Shown piece by piece: positions 34,694 to 43,764 of a stretch of 64,000 bases of DNA. Within the stretch, counting starts at the first letter, position 1. Every line of letters starts with the position of its first letter. Both the position numbers and the translations under genes were made by a program. Under the pieces are notes generated by a model. It saw only the letters and a list, made by a program, of their open reading frames with translations. It searched no databases and was not told the origin of the DNA. The DNA is from Epilinea sp044228875 (lineage in GTDB: Bacteria > Chloroflexota > Anaerolineae > Epilineales > Epilineaceae): assembly GCA_044228875.1 (NCBI GenBank), contig JBGAUA010000001.1, positions 1-64,000 of the forward strand, read 5' to 3'.

Positions 34694-34888
34694 GATCGGA
34701 ATTTCACGTTTCCTTGACCGGCCCTTAAAGGACCGGGGGCCATTGTAGCGTCGGTCTCGCCAGGCACCATTTCGGGGGGGCGCCACAGGACTCGCGTTCT
34801 GTAATCCAGCGTCGCAGTTCGGCATCGTGTTAGCTGTCCTTCATGATGACGGACACTACCAGGCCCTTTCATATCGGGAAGCAAATCC

Positions 34889-37800
34889 ATGCACAGCCCA
34901 AGCCGGTTCACTGAAAACCGAGATCCGATGGGACGTTCCCGGCGGAAACCGGTCTGGCCGGCACGGCAGACAGCGCTTGCGGCCGTCCTCTTGGGCCTCG
35001 GCGGCGCACTACTGCCGGGCTCCTTCCATCGCGGATGGGCCGAAGCCGCGGGCGCGCCGCGCCATATCGTCTACCTGCCGCTGCTATCGCCACCCATCGG
35101 CGTGGTGGACGCGCCACGGCTCAACCGACCGCCGGGCCTGCAGGAGGCGCCGTTCGCCCTCGCCTTGACCAGCCACACCACCGGCGCGAGCATCCGCTAC
35201 ACCCTGGACGGCAGCCCGCCCGGCCCCGAGCACGGCGAGCGCTACCTGACGCCGATCCCTATCGAGGGCACGCAGATCCTGCGCGCCGTCGCGTACAAGA
35301 CGGGCATGCAGAGCAGCCCGGTCGTCACCGCCAGCTTCCTGTTTCTGGACCAGGTGCTGCGCCAGAGCGCCATGCAGGATCCCGGCCGCTTCCCCGACGC
35401 CTGGGGGCGCTATCCGGAGGGCAAGCGCGAAGGCCTCCCGGTACCGGTCGACTACGGCATGGACCCCAAGGTGGTCGACGATCCGTCGACGGCGGGGCGG
35501 ATCCTGTCCGACCTTCGCAGCCTGCCGTCCATCTCCCTGGTCTGCGACCCCGTCGACCTCTGGGGCTCTCCGGGCCTCTTCGGCGACCGGGAAGGCATCT
35601 ACGCCAACCCGGTGGCGGAGGGCCGCGAATGGGAGCGTCCGGTGTCCATGGAATGGATCGACGCCAAGGGCCGGCAATCCCTGCAGATCGACGCCGGTCT
35701 CCGGATCGCCGGGCAATGGAGCCGCAAGCCGGATTCTACGCCCAAGCACGGCTTCAGCCTGCGCTTCCGCAAGGACTACGGCGCGGACCGTCTGGACTTC
35801 CCCGTCTTTCCCGACAGCCCAGTGCAGCGCTTCGAGACCCTGCGGCTTCGCGGGGGACAGGCGGACGCCTTCACCTATTTTCCGCTGAAGGCCCTGTACG
35901 CGCATGACCAGGTGGGCCGGGACCTGCAACTGGACCTGGGCCAGCCGGCGGCCCGCGGCCGCTACGTGCACCTCTACCTCAACGGCCTCTACTGGGGGCT
36001 CTACAACCTGACCGAGGAACCCACCGCCCGCTTCGCCGCCGACCACCTGGGCGGCGGCGAGGACGACTACGACGTGGTCAAGGGCCTGGAGGTCCATAGC
36101 CTGGTACACGGGAAGCCCGTGGTCGTCAACAGCTTCGAGATGGAGGACGGCAACGACGCGGCCTTCAGGGCCCTGCTGGCGCTCCGGGACGGCCCGCCGC
36201 CGGATGAGCCCGGGCGCCTGGCCGAAGCGGAGGCCTTGCTGGACCTCGATGCCTTCGCCGCCTACCACATCCTGGAGATCTACGCCGCCAACGACGACTG
36301 GCTGGGCAAGAACTGGCGCGCATTGCGCCGGCGCGTCGAACCCGGCTCCGAGGCCGCGCGGCAGCCGGGTGGGCGCTGGTCCTTCCTGGTCTGGGACATC
36401 GAGCGCGGCGCCTTCCTGCGCCTGGCCGACCCCCTCTGCGGTTCGGCGGCCCACCATTGCGGCGACCCCCGGCGGCCGGACGCGGCGGACATCGCGGCCA
36501 CGGCGGGGGTCATGGACCTGCACGGCTGGCTCAAGGGCAACGTGGACTACCGCCTGCGTTTCGCCGACCAGGCGCGCCGGCTGCTCATGGCCGACGGGCC
36601 CCTGACCCCCGCCGCGGTCGCCGCGCGCTACAAGCGGCGCCTGGATGAGATCGACGGGCCGATCGTCGCCGAATCGGCTCGCTGGGGCGACGTCTATCCG
36701 CGCTACGCCTACGAGCGCACCTTCCTGGAGAATGCGCTCTGGTGGCTCAGCTTCTGGCAGCCCTACCGCCAGCCGGAGCTGCAAGCCGTCCAGCGGCGCG
36801 ATCCGGAATGGCTGACGGAGCGCGATCGGCTGCTGGAGCAGGCCATCCCACCGCGGACCGCCATCGTGATCGAGCAGCTGTGCCGGCAACAGCTGCTGTC
36901 ACCGGTGCCGGGACTGGCCATGAACACCGAAGCGCCTGGAACGACAGGCGGCAATACGCGGATCACCATCACGCCCCTGCCGGAAGGCTGCCCGGAACGG
37001 TTGGCGGGAGGTGACATCTTCTATACGCTCGGCGGCGAGGACCCGCGGCAGCCGGGTTCCGGTCGGCCGGGTTCCTGGTGGACCGGACTGCCGGCGACAG
37101 GAGCGCAGCGTTACACGCACGCCCTGCGCCTGAGCGGCTACCAGCGGCTGCGGGCGCGCATGGCGGTGATCACGGAAGGCGGGCTGCTATGGGGCCCGCT
37201 GAGCGAGCTCGTCGTGGGCCTGCCGCGCGTCGAGATCACCGAACTCATGTACAACCCGGAGCCCGGAGAAGCCGAGTTCCTCGAACTGCGCAACACCGAG
37301 GCGGTGCCAGTGGACCTTTCGGGCGCCCGTTTCCAGGGCATCGACCTGACCCTGCCGCCGGGCGCGGTCCTGGCCCCAGGGAGCTACGCCCTGGTCACGA
37401 ACAGCCCGGGCGACCTGGCCGAGCGCTACGGCGCGGACCTGCCGGTCATCGGCGAATACAGCGGCGGGCTCTCCGGCGACGGCGAGCGGATCCGACTTCT
37501 GGACGCGGCCGACCGACCGCTGGCCGATGCTCGCTACGACGATGGCGACTTCTGGCCCTTGGCCCCGGACGGCCATGGCTTCAGCCTGGTCCCTGAAGCG
37601 CGCGAGGGTGCCGCGGAACCGGAGCGCTGGCGCGCCAGCAGCCTGCCGGGCGGCTCGCCGGGCCAGGCCGATCCGCCGCCCCGCACGCCGCGCATCCTGC
37701 TCAGCGAGCTGCTCCCGGCCTCCAGCGCGCCCTACGAGGATGCGGTGGAGCTCTACAACCCCAACCTGGGCCCGGTGGACGTCGGCGGCTGGCTGCTCAG

Positions 37801-38713
37801 CGACAGCCGCGTCGATCTGGCCCGATTCACGGTGCCACGGGGAAGCGTCATCGCCCCCGGGGGCTTCCTGGTGTTCTACGAGGAGCAGTTGCGGCAGGGC
37901 GGCGCCGGCGGCGCCGGATTTGCCCTGTCCTCACGTGGCGAAGGCCTGTACCTGGCCGCGGCCGACGAAAGCGGTCAGTTGACGGGCTACGCCTCCGGCG
38001 CCCGCTTCGGTCCGGCAGAGGAGAACATCGCCCTAGGTCGCGTCCAGACCCGCGCCGGCGCCCTGGAATGGGCTCGCCTGAGCGCACCCAGCTTCGGCGT
38101 CGACCAGCCTGCCGACCCGGCGGATTTCCGCCGTGGCACGGGTGGCCCCAACGCGATCCCCTTGGTGGGGCCAGTGTACATCGCGGAGCTTCACCTTTTG
38201 CCGGTCAAGGACGGGCCGGTCTCCTTCGTGGAACTGGCCAACATGGGTCATTCGGCGCAAGCGCTGTCCGAGGAGGACGGCCGGTCCTGGGAGTTGACCG
38301 GGCGCCTTCCCTTCCGCTTCCCGCCCGGTGCCGCCGTACCGGCCAGCGGCCGCGCCTTGGTGGTCGCCGAGGAGCCGGACAGCTTCCGCACGCGCCACGG
38401 GGTGCCGGACGAGGTCCCGATCTACGGCCCGGCCACGATGGCGCCGCCGGACGAAGGCCCGACCGAAGCCCTCTTGCGGCCCTTTCCGGACGACATCGTC
38501 CAGACGCCTCCGCTCTTCATCAGCTTGGAGCACCTGCTTGTCTTCCCCGGACCGCCTTGGCCGACCTTGCCGCCCGGCACCAGTTTGGAGCGCCTCGAGC
38601 CGCCACGCTATGCCGGTGAGCCCGATGCATGGTCGGCGCTCCGGCCGGGCGGAACGCCGGGCCGGTCGAACACGACGCCGCGGCGCCTGTGGCTGCCCTG
38701 GCTAGGGAGCTGA
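34889..38713 (+). CDS. Giant secreted CotH-kinase protein with lamin-tail domains
   Basis: A 1,274-residue exported protein. A signal segment (about 26-52) is followed at once by HIVYLPLLSPP. A chitobiase-type beta domain comes next (ALTSHTTGASIRYTLDGSPP). The CotH atypical kinase domain (about 170-640) has TLRLRGGQADAFTYFPLKAL, VHLYLNGLYWGLYNLTEE, YAANDDWLGKNW and SFLVWDIERGAF, so the catalytic Asp/Asn residues look intact. Three lamin-tail-like domains follow (EITELMYNPEPGEAEFLEL, ILLSELLPASSAPYEDAVEL, and a weaker third). The C-terminus is TTPRRLWLPWLGS. It faces the VTC/DUF4956 pair and may phosphorylate secreted protein. Confidence 0.85.
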   Translation: MHSPSRFTENRDPMGRSRRKPVWPARQTALAAVLLGLGGALLPGSFHRGWAEAAGAPRHIVYLPLLSPPIGVVDAPRLNRPPGLQEAPFALALTSHTTGASIRYTLDGSPPGPEHGERYLTPIPIEGTQILRAVAYKTGMQSSPVVTASFLFLDQVLRQSAMQDPGRFPDAWGRYPEGKREGLPVPVDYGMDPKVVDDPSTAGRILSDLRSLPSISLVCDPVDLWGSPGLFGDREGIYANPVAEGREWERPVSMEWIDAKGRQSLQIDAGLRIAGQWSRKPDSTPKHGFSLRFRKDYGADRLDFPVFPDSPVQRFETLRLRGGQADAFTYFPLKALYAHDQVGRDLQLDLGQPAARGRYVHLYLNGLYWGLYNLTEEPTARFAADHLGGGEDDYDVVKGLEVHSLVHGKPVVVNSFEMEDGNDAAFRALLALRDGPPPDEPGRLAEAEALLDLDAFAAYHILEIYAANDDWLGKNWRALRRRVEPGSEAARQPGGRWSFLVWDIERGAFLRLADPLCGSAAHHCGDPRRPDAADIAATAGVMDLHGWLKGNVDYRLRFADQARRLLMADGPLTPAAVAARYKRRLDEIDGPIVAESARWGDVYPRYAYERTFLENALWWLSFWQPYRQPELQAVQRRDPEWLTERDRLLEQAIPPRTAIVIEQLCRQQLLSPVPGLAMNTEAPGTTGGNTRITITPLPEGCPERLAGGDIFYTLGGEDPRQPGSGRPGSWWTGLPATGAQRYTHALRLSGYQRLRARMAVITEGGLLWGPLSELVVGLPRVEITELMYNPEPGEAEFLELRNTEAVPVDLSGARFQGIDLTLPPGAVLAPGSYALVTNSPGDLAERYGADLPVIGEYSGGLSGDGERIRLLDAADRPLADARYDDGDFWPLAPDGHGFSLVPEAREGAAEPERWRASSLPGGSPGQADPPPRTPRILLSELLPASSAPYEDAVELYNPNLGPVDVGGWLLSDSRVDLARFTVPRGSVIAPGGFLVFYEEQLRQGGAGGAGFALSSRGEGLYLAAADESGQLTGYASGARFGPAEENIALGRVQTRAGALEWARLSAPSFGVDQPADPADFRRGTGGPNAIPLVGPVYIAELHLLPVKDGPVSFVELANMGHSAQALSEEDGRSWELTGRLPFRFPPGAAVPASGRALVVAEEPDSFRTRHGVPDEVPIYGPATMAPPDEGPTEALLRPFPDDIVQTPPLFISLEHLLVFPGPPWPTLPPGTSLERLEPPRYAGEPDAWSALRPGGTPGRSNTTPRRLWLPWLGS

Positions 38714-38751
38714 GGCCAGTCCGGCATGGTGCTGGCAACGCCCGATCCGCC

Positions 38752-39183
38752 CTATTCGCCTCCCCGGTCTCCTCGCCGCAGCGCCTTCAACTCCGCCCGC
38801 CGCCGCTTATCCGCCAGTCGCTCCTCCTTTGCGGCTCGCTTGGGGCGAGTGGGCTTGCGCGGTTTGGGCGGGAGCAGGGCGGCCTGCAGCAAGGCACGCA
38901 GCCGCAGGCGCGCCCGTTGGCGGTTCTCCAACTGACTGCGGGTCTCGGCGGCCACCACCTGCAGGTTGCCTTCGCCATCCAACCGGGAGGCCAGCGCGGC
39001 CAGGAGCAGCCGGCGCTGGTCATCGGTTGGGGCCGTGGAACGCAGCAGGTTCCAGCGCAGCAGCACCCGCGTCTCCGTCGTGTTCACGTGCTGGCCGCCC
39101 GGCCCTCCCGCACGCGCGAAGCGCAGCTCCAGCTCGGAAGCCGGGATGATCAGGCTGTCGTCGACCATCAGGTCGTCGTTCAT
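38752..39183 (-). CDS. arfB: Alternative ribosome-rescue factor ArfB
   Basis: A 143-residue peptidyl-tRNA hydrolase that frees ribosomes stalled without a stop codon. The GGQ motif lies in FARAGGPGGQHVNTTETRV, the release-factor catalytic loop. The C-terminal tail is Arg/Lys-rich (KPRKPTRPKRAAKEERLADK), matching the basic tail that enters the empty mRNA channel. It is the last gene of the minus-strand unit, 32 bases after the SCO1664-family gene. Confidence 0.9.
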   Translation of the reverse strand: MNDDLMVDDSLIIPASELELRFARAGGPGGQHVNTTETRVLLRWNLLRSTAPTDDQRRLLLAALASRLDGEGNLQVVAAETRSQLENRQRARLRLRALLQAALLPPKPRKPTRPKRAAKEERLADKRRRAELKALRRGDRGGE

Positions 39184-39215
39184 CGACGCAATCCAGCGTC
39201 AGCCGACGCCCGGCA

Positions 39216-39956
39216 TCAGACGGGCGGCCACGGCACGTGGTGGCGGTCGGGGTCCGGCTCGGGGTAGCGCGCCGCCTTGACCAGGCCACTGCAGCGCGCC
39301 GCCAACGCCGCCAGCTCCGCCGGAGCGAGCAAGGTGGCAAGCTCCATCGTGCAGGGGTCGGCGTTGTCGGACAGGCGCGCGGCGAGAGCGTCCAGGTCCG
39401 CGCGGACCGCGGCCGGCAGACGCTCTCCGGCCCAATCCCAGATCACCGTTCGCAGCTTCGGCGCTTCGTGGAAGCAGACGCCATGGTCGATGGCCCAGAG
39501 GCGGCCCGCTTCGTCGGCGAGGATGTGACCGCTCTTGCGGTCGGCGTTGTTGATCAATGCGTCAAAGGCCACGAGACGACGAAGCGCGCGGCGGTCCCAT
39601 CCCGTAGCGGCCAGGTAATGCAGCTGCGGGTCGTGGGGAATGAAGGCCTGCACCGCGCCGAAGCCGAAAGGACCCTCGCGCAGAACCGTCGGCGGCACCA
39701 GACCCCAACCCAGGGCCCTGTCGACGAGCCAGGCCGCGCGCTCCCGAAGGCAGAGCGTGCCATCGGCGAAGTCCCAGAGCGGCCGCTCGCCCTGGCGCGG
39801 CTTGTAAACGGCGCGCAGCGGCGAATCCCGGTCGCCGCCGTCGGCCGCGTCCCCCGGCAGCAGCCGGCACAGGAAGGTGGCGTTGGAGCTCCATGTGATC
39901 CGGCCCTCCAGATCCAGTTCCGCTGTCTGCAACCAGGCCAGGAGATCATCGGCCAT
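39216..39956 (-). CDS. SCO1664-family PI3/PI4-kinase-like protein
   Basis: A 246-residue protein of the TIGR03843 family, which resembles phosphatidylinositol 3/4-kinases. LRAVYKPRQGERPLWDF holds the ATP-site lysine. FDALINNADRKSGHIL and LWAIDHGVCFH are the catalytic and metal loops and are intact. The substrate is unknown. I chose the ATG with GAGGG upstream; another ATG 66 bases earlier overlaps the DUF3090 gene's end and would add 22 residues. It sits with DUF3090 and a histidine phosphatase, a trio conserved in Actinomycetota and Chloroflexota. Confidence 0.85.
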   Translation of the reverse strand: MADDLLAWLQTAELDLEGRITWSSNATFLCRLLPGDAADGGDRDSPLRAVYKPRQGERPLWDFADGTLCLRERAAWLVDRALGWGLVPPTVLREGPFGFGAVQAFIPHDPQLHYLAATGWDRRALRRLVAFDALINNADRKSGHILADEAGRLWAIDHGVCFHEAPKLRTVIWDWAGERLPAAVRADLDALAARLSDNADPCTMELATLLAPAELAALAARCSGLVKAARYPEPDPDRHHVPWPPV

Positions 39957-40008
39957 GATGGCCAGGCCCTCGGCAGCCGGACCCGGTGGCGGCTCGCCCG
40001 CTGCGCTG

Positions 40009-40554
40009 CTAATGGTGCCCATTGCGCCGCTGACAACGATGCCCCTCGTCCAGGGGCTCGCCACAGGCCGGGCAATTCGGTCGTCCACCGGCGACGACGG
40101 TGGGGATATGCTGGACAAGGTCCAAGGCCTGCTCGTAGCGCAAGGCCAGACGGGCCTTCATCCCGGGCGGCAGGTCCAGGCCCGCATCCGGCTCGTCATC
40201 CTCGTCGTCGAGGCCCAACTCGTGGAGCACAAGGAGCACCCGGTGCCGATTCTCGTCAACCCCCAGGCCGATGCTGCCGACGCGGAAGGCCTCCTCGAAG
40301 GGCTGGACCAGCTCCGTCGACCCGCCGGCGGCCTGAAGATCCGTCGCATGCTCCGGATCTTCGCGCCGAAGCAGGTTGAGCAGGCGCGCCAGTCCCGCGG
40401 CCATGGCCGCGGCCTGCTCCTTCTCCAGACCTAGGGTCAGCACGCGACCGTCCTGGGTGGCCTGCAGCAGGAAGCGGCGGCGTCCGGGTGAGCCGACGGT
40501 GCCTACCGTGACGGACGCCACATCGTCCAGATCATAGGCAAAGCGTTCAGACAT
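40009..40554 (-). CDS. DUF3090 family protein
   Basis: A 181-residue protein of the TIGR03847 family. RRFLLQATQDGRVLTLGLEK forms the central sheet. The C-terminus CPACGEPLDEGHRCQRRNGH carries a C-C-H-C zinc-binding set. Function unknown, but the family occurs with SCO1664-type and histidine-phosphatase genes. Its ATG overlaps the phosphatase stop by eight bases (ATGTCTGA), so translation is coupled. Confidence 0.88.
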   Translation of the reverse strand: MSERFAYDLDDVASVTVGTVGSPGRRRFLLQATQDGRVLTLGLEKEQAAAMAAGLARLLNLLRREDPEHATDLQAAGGSTELVQPFEEAFRVGSIGLGVDENRHRVLLVLHELGLDDEDDEPDAGLDLPPGMKARLALRYEQALDLVQHIPTVVAGGRPNCPACGEPLDEGHRCQRRNGHH

Positions 40555-41230
40555 GGGCTGCTCCCTCAGCGGGGATCGACGCGTCGGCATCCACGAGGAG
40601 CGCGCCATCCGGGGGAGGCGGCGCGATCGGTTCCGGGAGGAGGCCGCAGTGGTTGACAAGACGCAGGCAGGGATGGCCGTCCTGGAATTGAACGGCGCTG
40701 ACCGATGCCGGGGCGACATCGAAACGCTGGAAGGCGTCCAAGGCAGCGCCGGCGTAGGTGGCCAGCAGGATCTTGATGACATCGGCATGCGATACCACGG
40801 CCACGGCTCCTGAGGGATGGCGGGACAGCAGCTTCTCGATGCCCGCCACCGCCCTCGCCTGCACCTCGAGCGGCGACTCGCCGCCGGGAAAGCGCATGCG
40901 ACTCGGGCTGGACTGGACCACCGCCCACAGCGGATCCTGCCGCAGTTCGTCCAGCGTCCGGCCGGTCCAATCGCCGAAGTCCACCTCCTGCACATCCGGC
41001 AGCGGCTCGATCGTCAGCGGCCGCCCATCCGCGATGGCGGCAGCCGTGGCCATGGTCCGTTCCAGGGGGCTGGCGTACAGAGCCGCCAGATCATGACCGG
41101 CCAGTCGATCCACCAGGGCCGCGACCTCGATTCGACCCTTGTCGCTGAGACCCACACCCGGCATCCTACCGGCCAGGCCGCGGCCGACCCAGTCGGTGCT
41201 GGCATGGCGAATGAGGAGAAGGAGGGTCAT
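40547..41230 (-). CDS. Histidine phosphatase family protein (MSMEG_4193 type)
   Basis: A 227-residue phosphoglycerate-mutase-like phosphatase. LLLIRHASTDWVGRGLAGR holds the phosphorylated His and Arg, ASPLERTMATA the second Arg, and AVAVVSHADVIK the second His; a Glu in VQEVDFGDWTG completes the site. It is a TIGR03848-type protein, the third member of the conserved trio, and is first in the operon. Its -10 box at 41250-41255 is back to back with the sigma-factor promoter. Confidence 0.88.
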   Translation of the reverse strand: MTLLLLIRHASTDWVGRGLAGRMPGVGLSDKGRIEVAALVDRLAGHDLAALYASPLERTMATAAAIADGRPLTIEPLPDVQEVDFGDWTGRTLDELRQDPLWAVVQSSPSRMRFPGGESPLEVQARAVAGIEKLLSRHPSGAVAVVSHADVIKILLATYAGAALDAFQRFDVAPASVSAVQFQDGHPCLRLVNHCGLLPEPIAPPPPDGALLVDADASIPAEGAAHV

Positions 41231-41249
41231 GTTTGATAGCCGGCGCGCG

Positions 41250-41255
41250 AGTATA
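41250..41255 (-). promoter_or_regulatory. -10 box of the histidine phosphatase operon
   Basis: On the minus strand TGTGCTATACT gives TATACT, 19 bases before the ATG. No good -35 is seen. The short leader has no ribosome-binding site. Confidence 0.4.
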
Positions 41256-41314
41256 GCACAGCCCCGCAGGCAGGTGATCGAGGTGCCGCACCGATCCATT
41301 GCCAGACATTAAGT

Positions 41315-41342
41315 TTGACTAACCCCGCCCCTAGGCTACACT
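41315..41342 (+). promoter_or_regulatory. Promoter of the primary sigma factor gene
   Basis: TTGACT, 16 bases, TACACT, with a predicted start near 41349, about 36 bases before the ATG. It lies in the 154-base divergent space shared with the phosphatase operon. Confidence 0.6.
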
Positions 41343-41384
41343 TCAGTCAGCCCAGGATCAGCCCCACATGATCGACCCCCATCC

Positions 41385-42557
41385 ATGACCACGTTCCGCC
41401 AGGACATCGTCGACGCCACCGTCGAGAGCTTGATTGCGCTCGGGCGCGAGCAGGGCTATGTCAGCAGCGAAGATATCTCCGCCGCCATCGAGGAGGCGGA
41501 CATGGTCGACGACGCGGCGTGGACGGCAGTCTATGAGGGTGTCGTCGATGCCGGCATCCCGGTGCGCGGGCCCGATGAGGAGCCTCTGACGGCATCCGAT
41601 GTCGGAGCCGACCAGGTCCGCCCCAGCGCCATGGCGGACTTCAGCACCATCGAGACCGACGACACCATCAGTCTGTACCTGCGGGAGATCGGCGACATCC
41701 CCTTGCTCACCGGCGAGGAGGAGCGAAGTCTGGCCATGCAGTTCGAGGCTGGTCTCCTCGCCGGACAGAAACTGATCAAGGAGCCGCGGCTGGTGGGGCT
41801 GGAGCGGGACACCGTGATCCGCGAGAAGCGAGCGGGGGAACAGGCGCGGCAGAAGCTGATCCAGGCCAACAGCCGCCTCGTGGTGCACATCGCCAAGAAG
41901 TACAACAACCATGGGGTGCCTTTTCAGGATCTGATCCAGGAAGGCAACCTGGGCCTGATGCGCGCCGTGGAGAAGTTCGATTGGCGCCGCGGCTTCAAGT
42001 TCAGCACCTACGCCACATGGTGGATCCGGCAGGCGATCACCCGAGCGCTGGCGGACCAGAGTCGCACCATTCGCGTTCCGGTGCACATGTCGGAGCAGAT
42101 CACGCGGCTGAGCCAGGCCACGCGCCAGCTCGAGCAGGTACTGGGTCGGGAACCCACCATCGACGAGATCGCCAAGTCCTTGGACCAGCCGCCCCAGAAG
42201 ATCGACCAGATCCTTCAGTTGGCGCGGCGACCCATCTCGTTGGAGACACCCATGGGCGAGGAGTCGGATTCTTCCTTCGGCGAGTTCGTGGCCGACGAAT
42301 CCATGGAGCCCAACGAGCTGGCCGGGCGGGAGATGCTGCGCGAGCAGCTGGACGAGGTGCTGCGCAGCCTCACCCCGCGCGAGGCGGAAGTGCTGGAACT
42401 GCGATTCGGCCTCGTCGATGGAACACCGCACACCTTGGAGGAGGTGGGGGCTCGCTTCGGGGTCACGCGCGAACGCATCCGCCAGATCGAAACCAAGGCC
42501 ATCCGCCGGCTACGCCATCCGGCTCGCAGCAGCCGGCTGCGCGACTACCTGCGCTGA
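41385..42557 (+). CDS. sigA: RNA polymerase primary sigma factor (sigma-70, RpoD/SigA)
   Basis: A 390-residue housekeeping sigma factor. A region 1.1-like segment (LIALGREQGYVSSEDISAAI) opens the protein. Region 1.2 is DDTISLYLREIGDIPLLT. Regions 2.1-2.4 run from LVVHIAKKYNN through QDLIQEGNLGLMRAV to FSTYATWWIRQAITRA and SRTIRVPVHM, which melts and reads the -10 box. Region 3 contains EPTIDEIAKSL, and region 4.2 is FGVTRERIRQIETKAIRRL. The segment between 1.2 and 2.1 is short, as in Gram-positive SigA. There is no clear ribosome-binding site. This factor would read the TTGACN/TANNNT promoters noted across the window. Confidence 0.93.
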   Translation: MTTFRQDIVDATVESLIALGREQGYVSSEDISAAIEEADMVDDAAWTAVYEGVVDAGIPVRGPDEEPLTASDVGADQVRPSAMADFSTIETDDTISLYLREIGDIPLLTGEEERSLAMQFEAGLLAGQKLIKEPRLVGLERDTVIREKRAGEQARQKLIQANSRLVVHIAKKYNNHGVPFQDLIQEGNLGLMRAVEKFDWRRGFKFSTYATWWIRQAITRALADQSRTIRVPVHMSEQITRLSQATRQLEQVLGREPTIDEIAKSLDQPPQKIDQILQLARRPISLETPMGEESDSSFGEFVADESMEPNELAGREMLREQLDEVLRSLTPREAEVLELRFGLVDGTPHTLEEVGARFGVTRERIRQIETKAIRRLRHPARSSRLRDYLR

Positions 42558-42651
42558 CCACCGGCATCTCGCGTCGATCCCTTTCGCCGCCGGCGACGGA
42601 CCGACAGCCCTCCCGTTCGCGAAAGACCGCCAGGCTCGGGGCAACCGCCCG

Positions 42652-43530
42652 TCAGGCCTTGCGATAGTCGTAGAAGCCGCGCCCGCTCTTGCGGCCCATC
42701 ATGCCGGCGGACACCATCTGCCGGAGCCGCGGCGGCGCGGCGTAGCGCGGGTCCTTCGTCTCCTCCCACATGGCGTCGGCGATGAAGAGCATCGTATCCA
42801 GGCCGACGAAATCCATGAGTTCGAAGGGGCCCATGGGATGGTTCATGCCCAGCTTCATGGCGGTGTCGAAATCCTCCATGCTGGCCACGCCCTGTTCCAG
42901 GCCGCGGATGGCATCCAGGCCGTAGGGCACGAACAGCAGGTTGACGATGAAGCCAGGATTGTCCTTCTGGGCCACGACGATACGCTTGTCCAGCCGCTCG
43001 CCGAAGGCGCGCAGCGCCTGATAGCTGTTGTCCGAGGTCTGGAGGCCGCGAACGATCTCCAGGAGCGGCATCACGGGCACGGGGTTGAAGAAGTGAGCCC
43101 CGATCACCTTGTCCGGTCGATCCGTGGCCGCCGCGATCTTGGTAATGGAAATGGACGAGGTGTTGGAGGCCAGGATGCTGTGCCAGGGGCAGATCTCGTC
43201 CAGGCGGCGGAAGACCTGGTGTTTGGCCTCCAGGTTCTCCAGCACTGCTTCGATCACCAGATCACAGGCGGCGAAGTCTTCCAGATCCGTCGTGCCGCGC
43301 ACCCTGTCCAAGGCCTCCGCATGCTCGACCTGGCCCAGCTTGCCGCGCGCCAGGCCTTTGTCCAACGACTGCCTGAGCCGACCCAGGCCGGCATGCAGGG
43401 CCTCCTGGCTCACCTCGCTGACCACCACCTGGAAGCCGGCGCGGGCGCAGACCTCCACGATGCCGGAACCCATGAGGCCGCAGCCGATCACACCGACTGT
43501 CTGAATCTGAGGAACGCTTTGGATGTCCAT
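42652..43530 (-). CDS. 3-hydroxyacyl-CoA (3-hydroxybutyryl-CoA) dehydrogenase
   Basis: A 292-residue NAD-dependent dehydrogenase that interconverts 3-hydroxyacyl-CoA and 3-oxoacyl-CoA in fatty-acid or butyrate pathways. GVIGCGLMGSGIVEVCARAG binds NAD. SILASNTSSISITKIA and VIGAHFFNPVPVMPLLEIV hold the catalytic Ser, His and Asn-Pro block, followed by the C-terminal domain with MGPFELMDFVGLD and a GRKSGRGFYDY end. It is complete and of usual length for the single-domain type. It is monocistronic and divergent from topA. Confidence 0.92.
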   Translation of the reverse strand: MDIQSVPQIQTVGVIGCGLMGSGIVEVCARAGFQVVVSEVSQEALHAGLGRLRQSLDKGLARGKLGQVEHAEALDRVRGTTDLEDFAACDLVIEAVLENLEAKHQVFRRLDEICPWHSILASNTSSISITKIAAATDRPDKVIGAHFFNPVPVMPLLEIVRGLQTSDNSYQALRAFGERLDKRIVVAQKDNPGFIVNLLFVPYGLDAIRGLEQGVASMEDFDTAMKLGMNHPMGPFELMDFVGLDTMLFIADAMWEETKDPRYAAPPRLRQMVSAGMMGRKSGRGFYDYRKA

Positions 43531-43764
43531 GACCGCGGATGGTATTCAGCCGTCCGCCGGCGTCAAGCGATCGCCCCTTCCGTGCGTCGGTTTGCGCCGC
43601 TCGACCCGCTGCATATGCTTATCCGCCATTATAAAGAGGTCCGGCCGCCTGATCATCGGCTCTCAACGACTCCGGAAACGTTCCCGCCCCGCCGCCGCCG
43701 GGGGCAAGGCCGACCGCATCTGGACCGCCCCCGCCCACCGTCGTCATCAACTCGAGAAGTGCAT

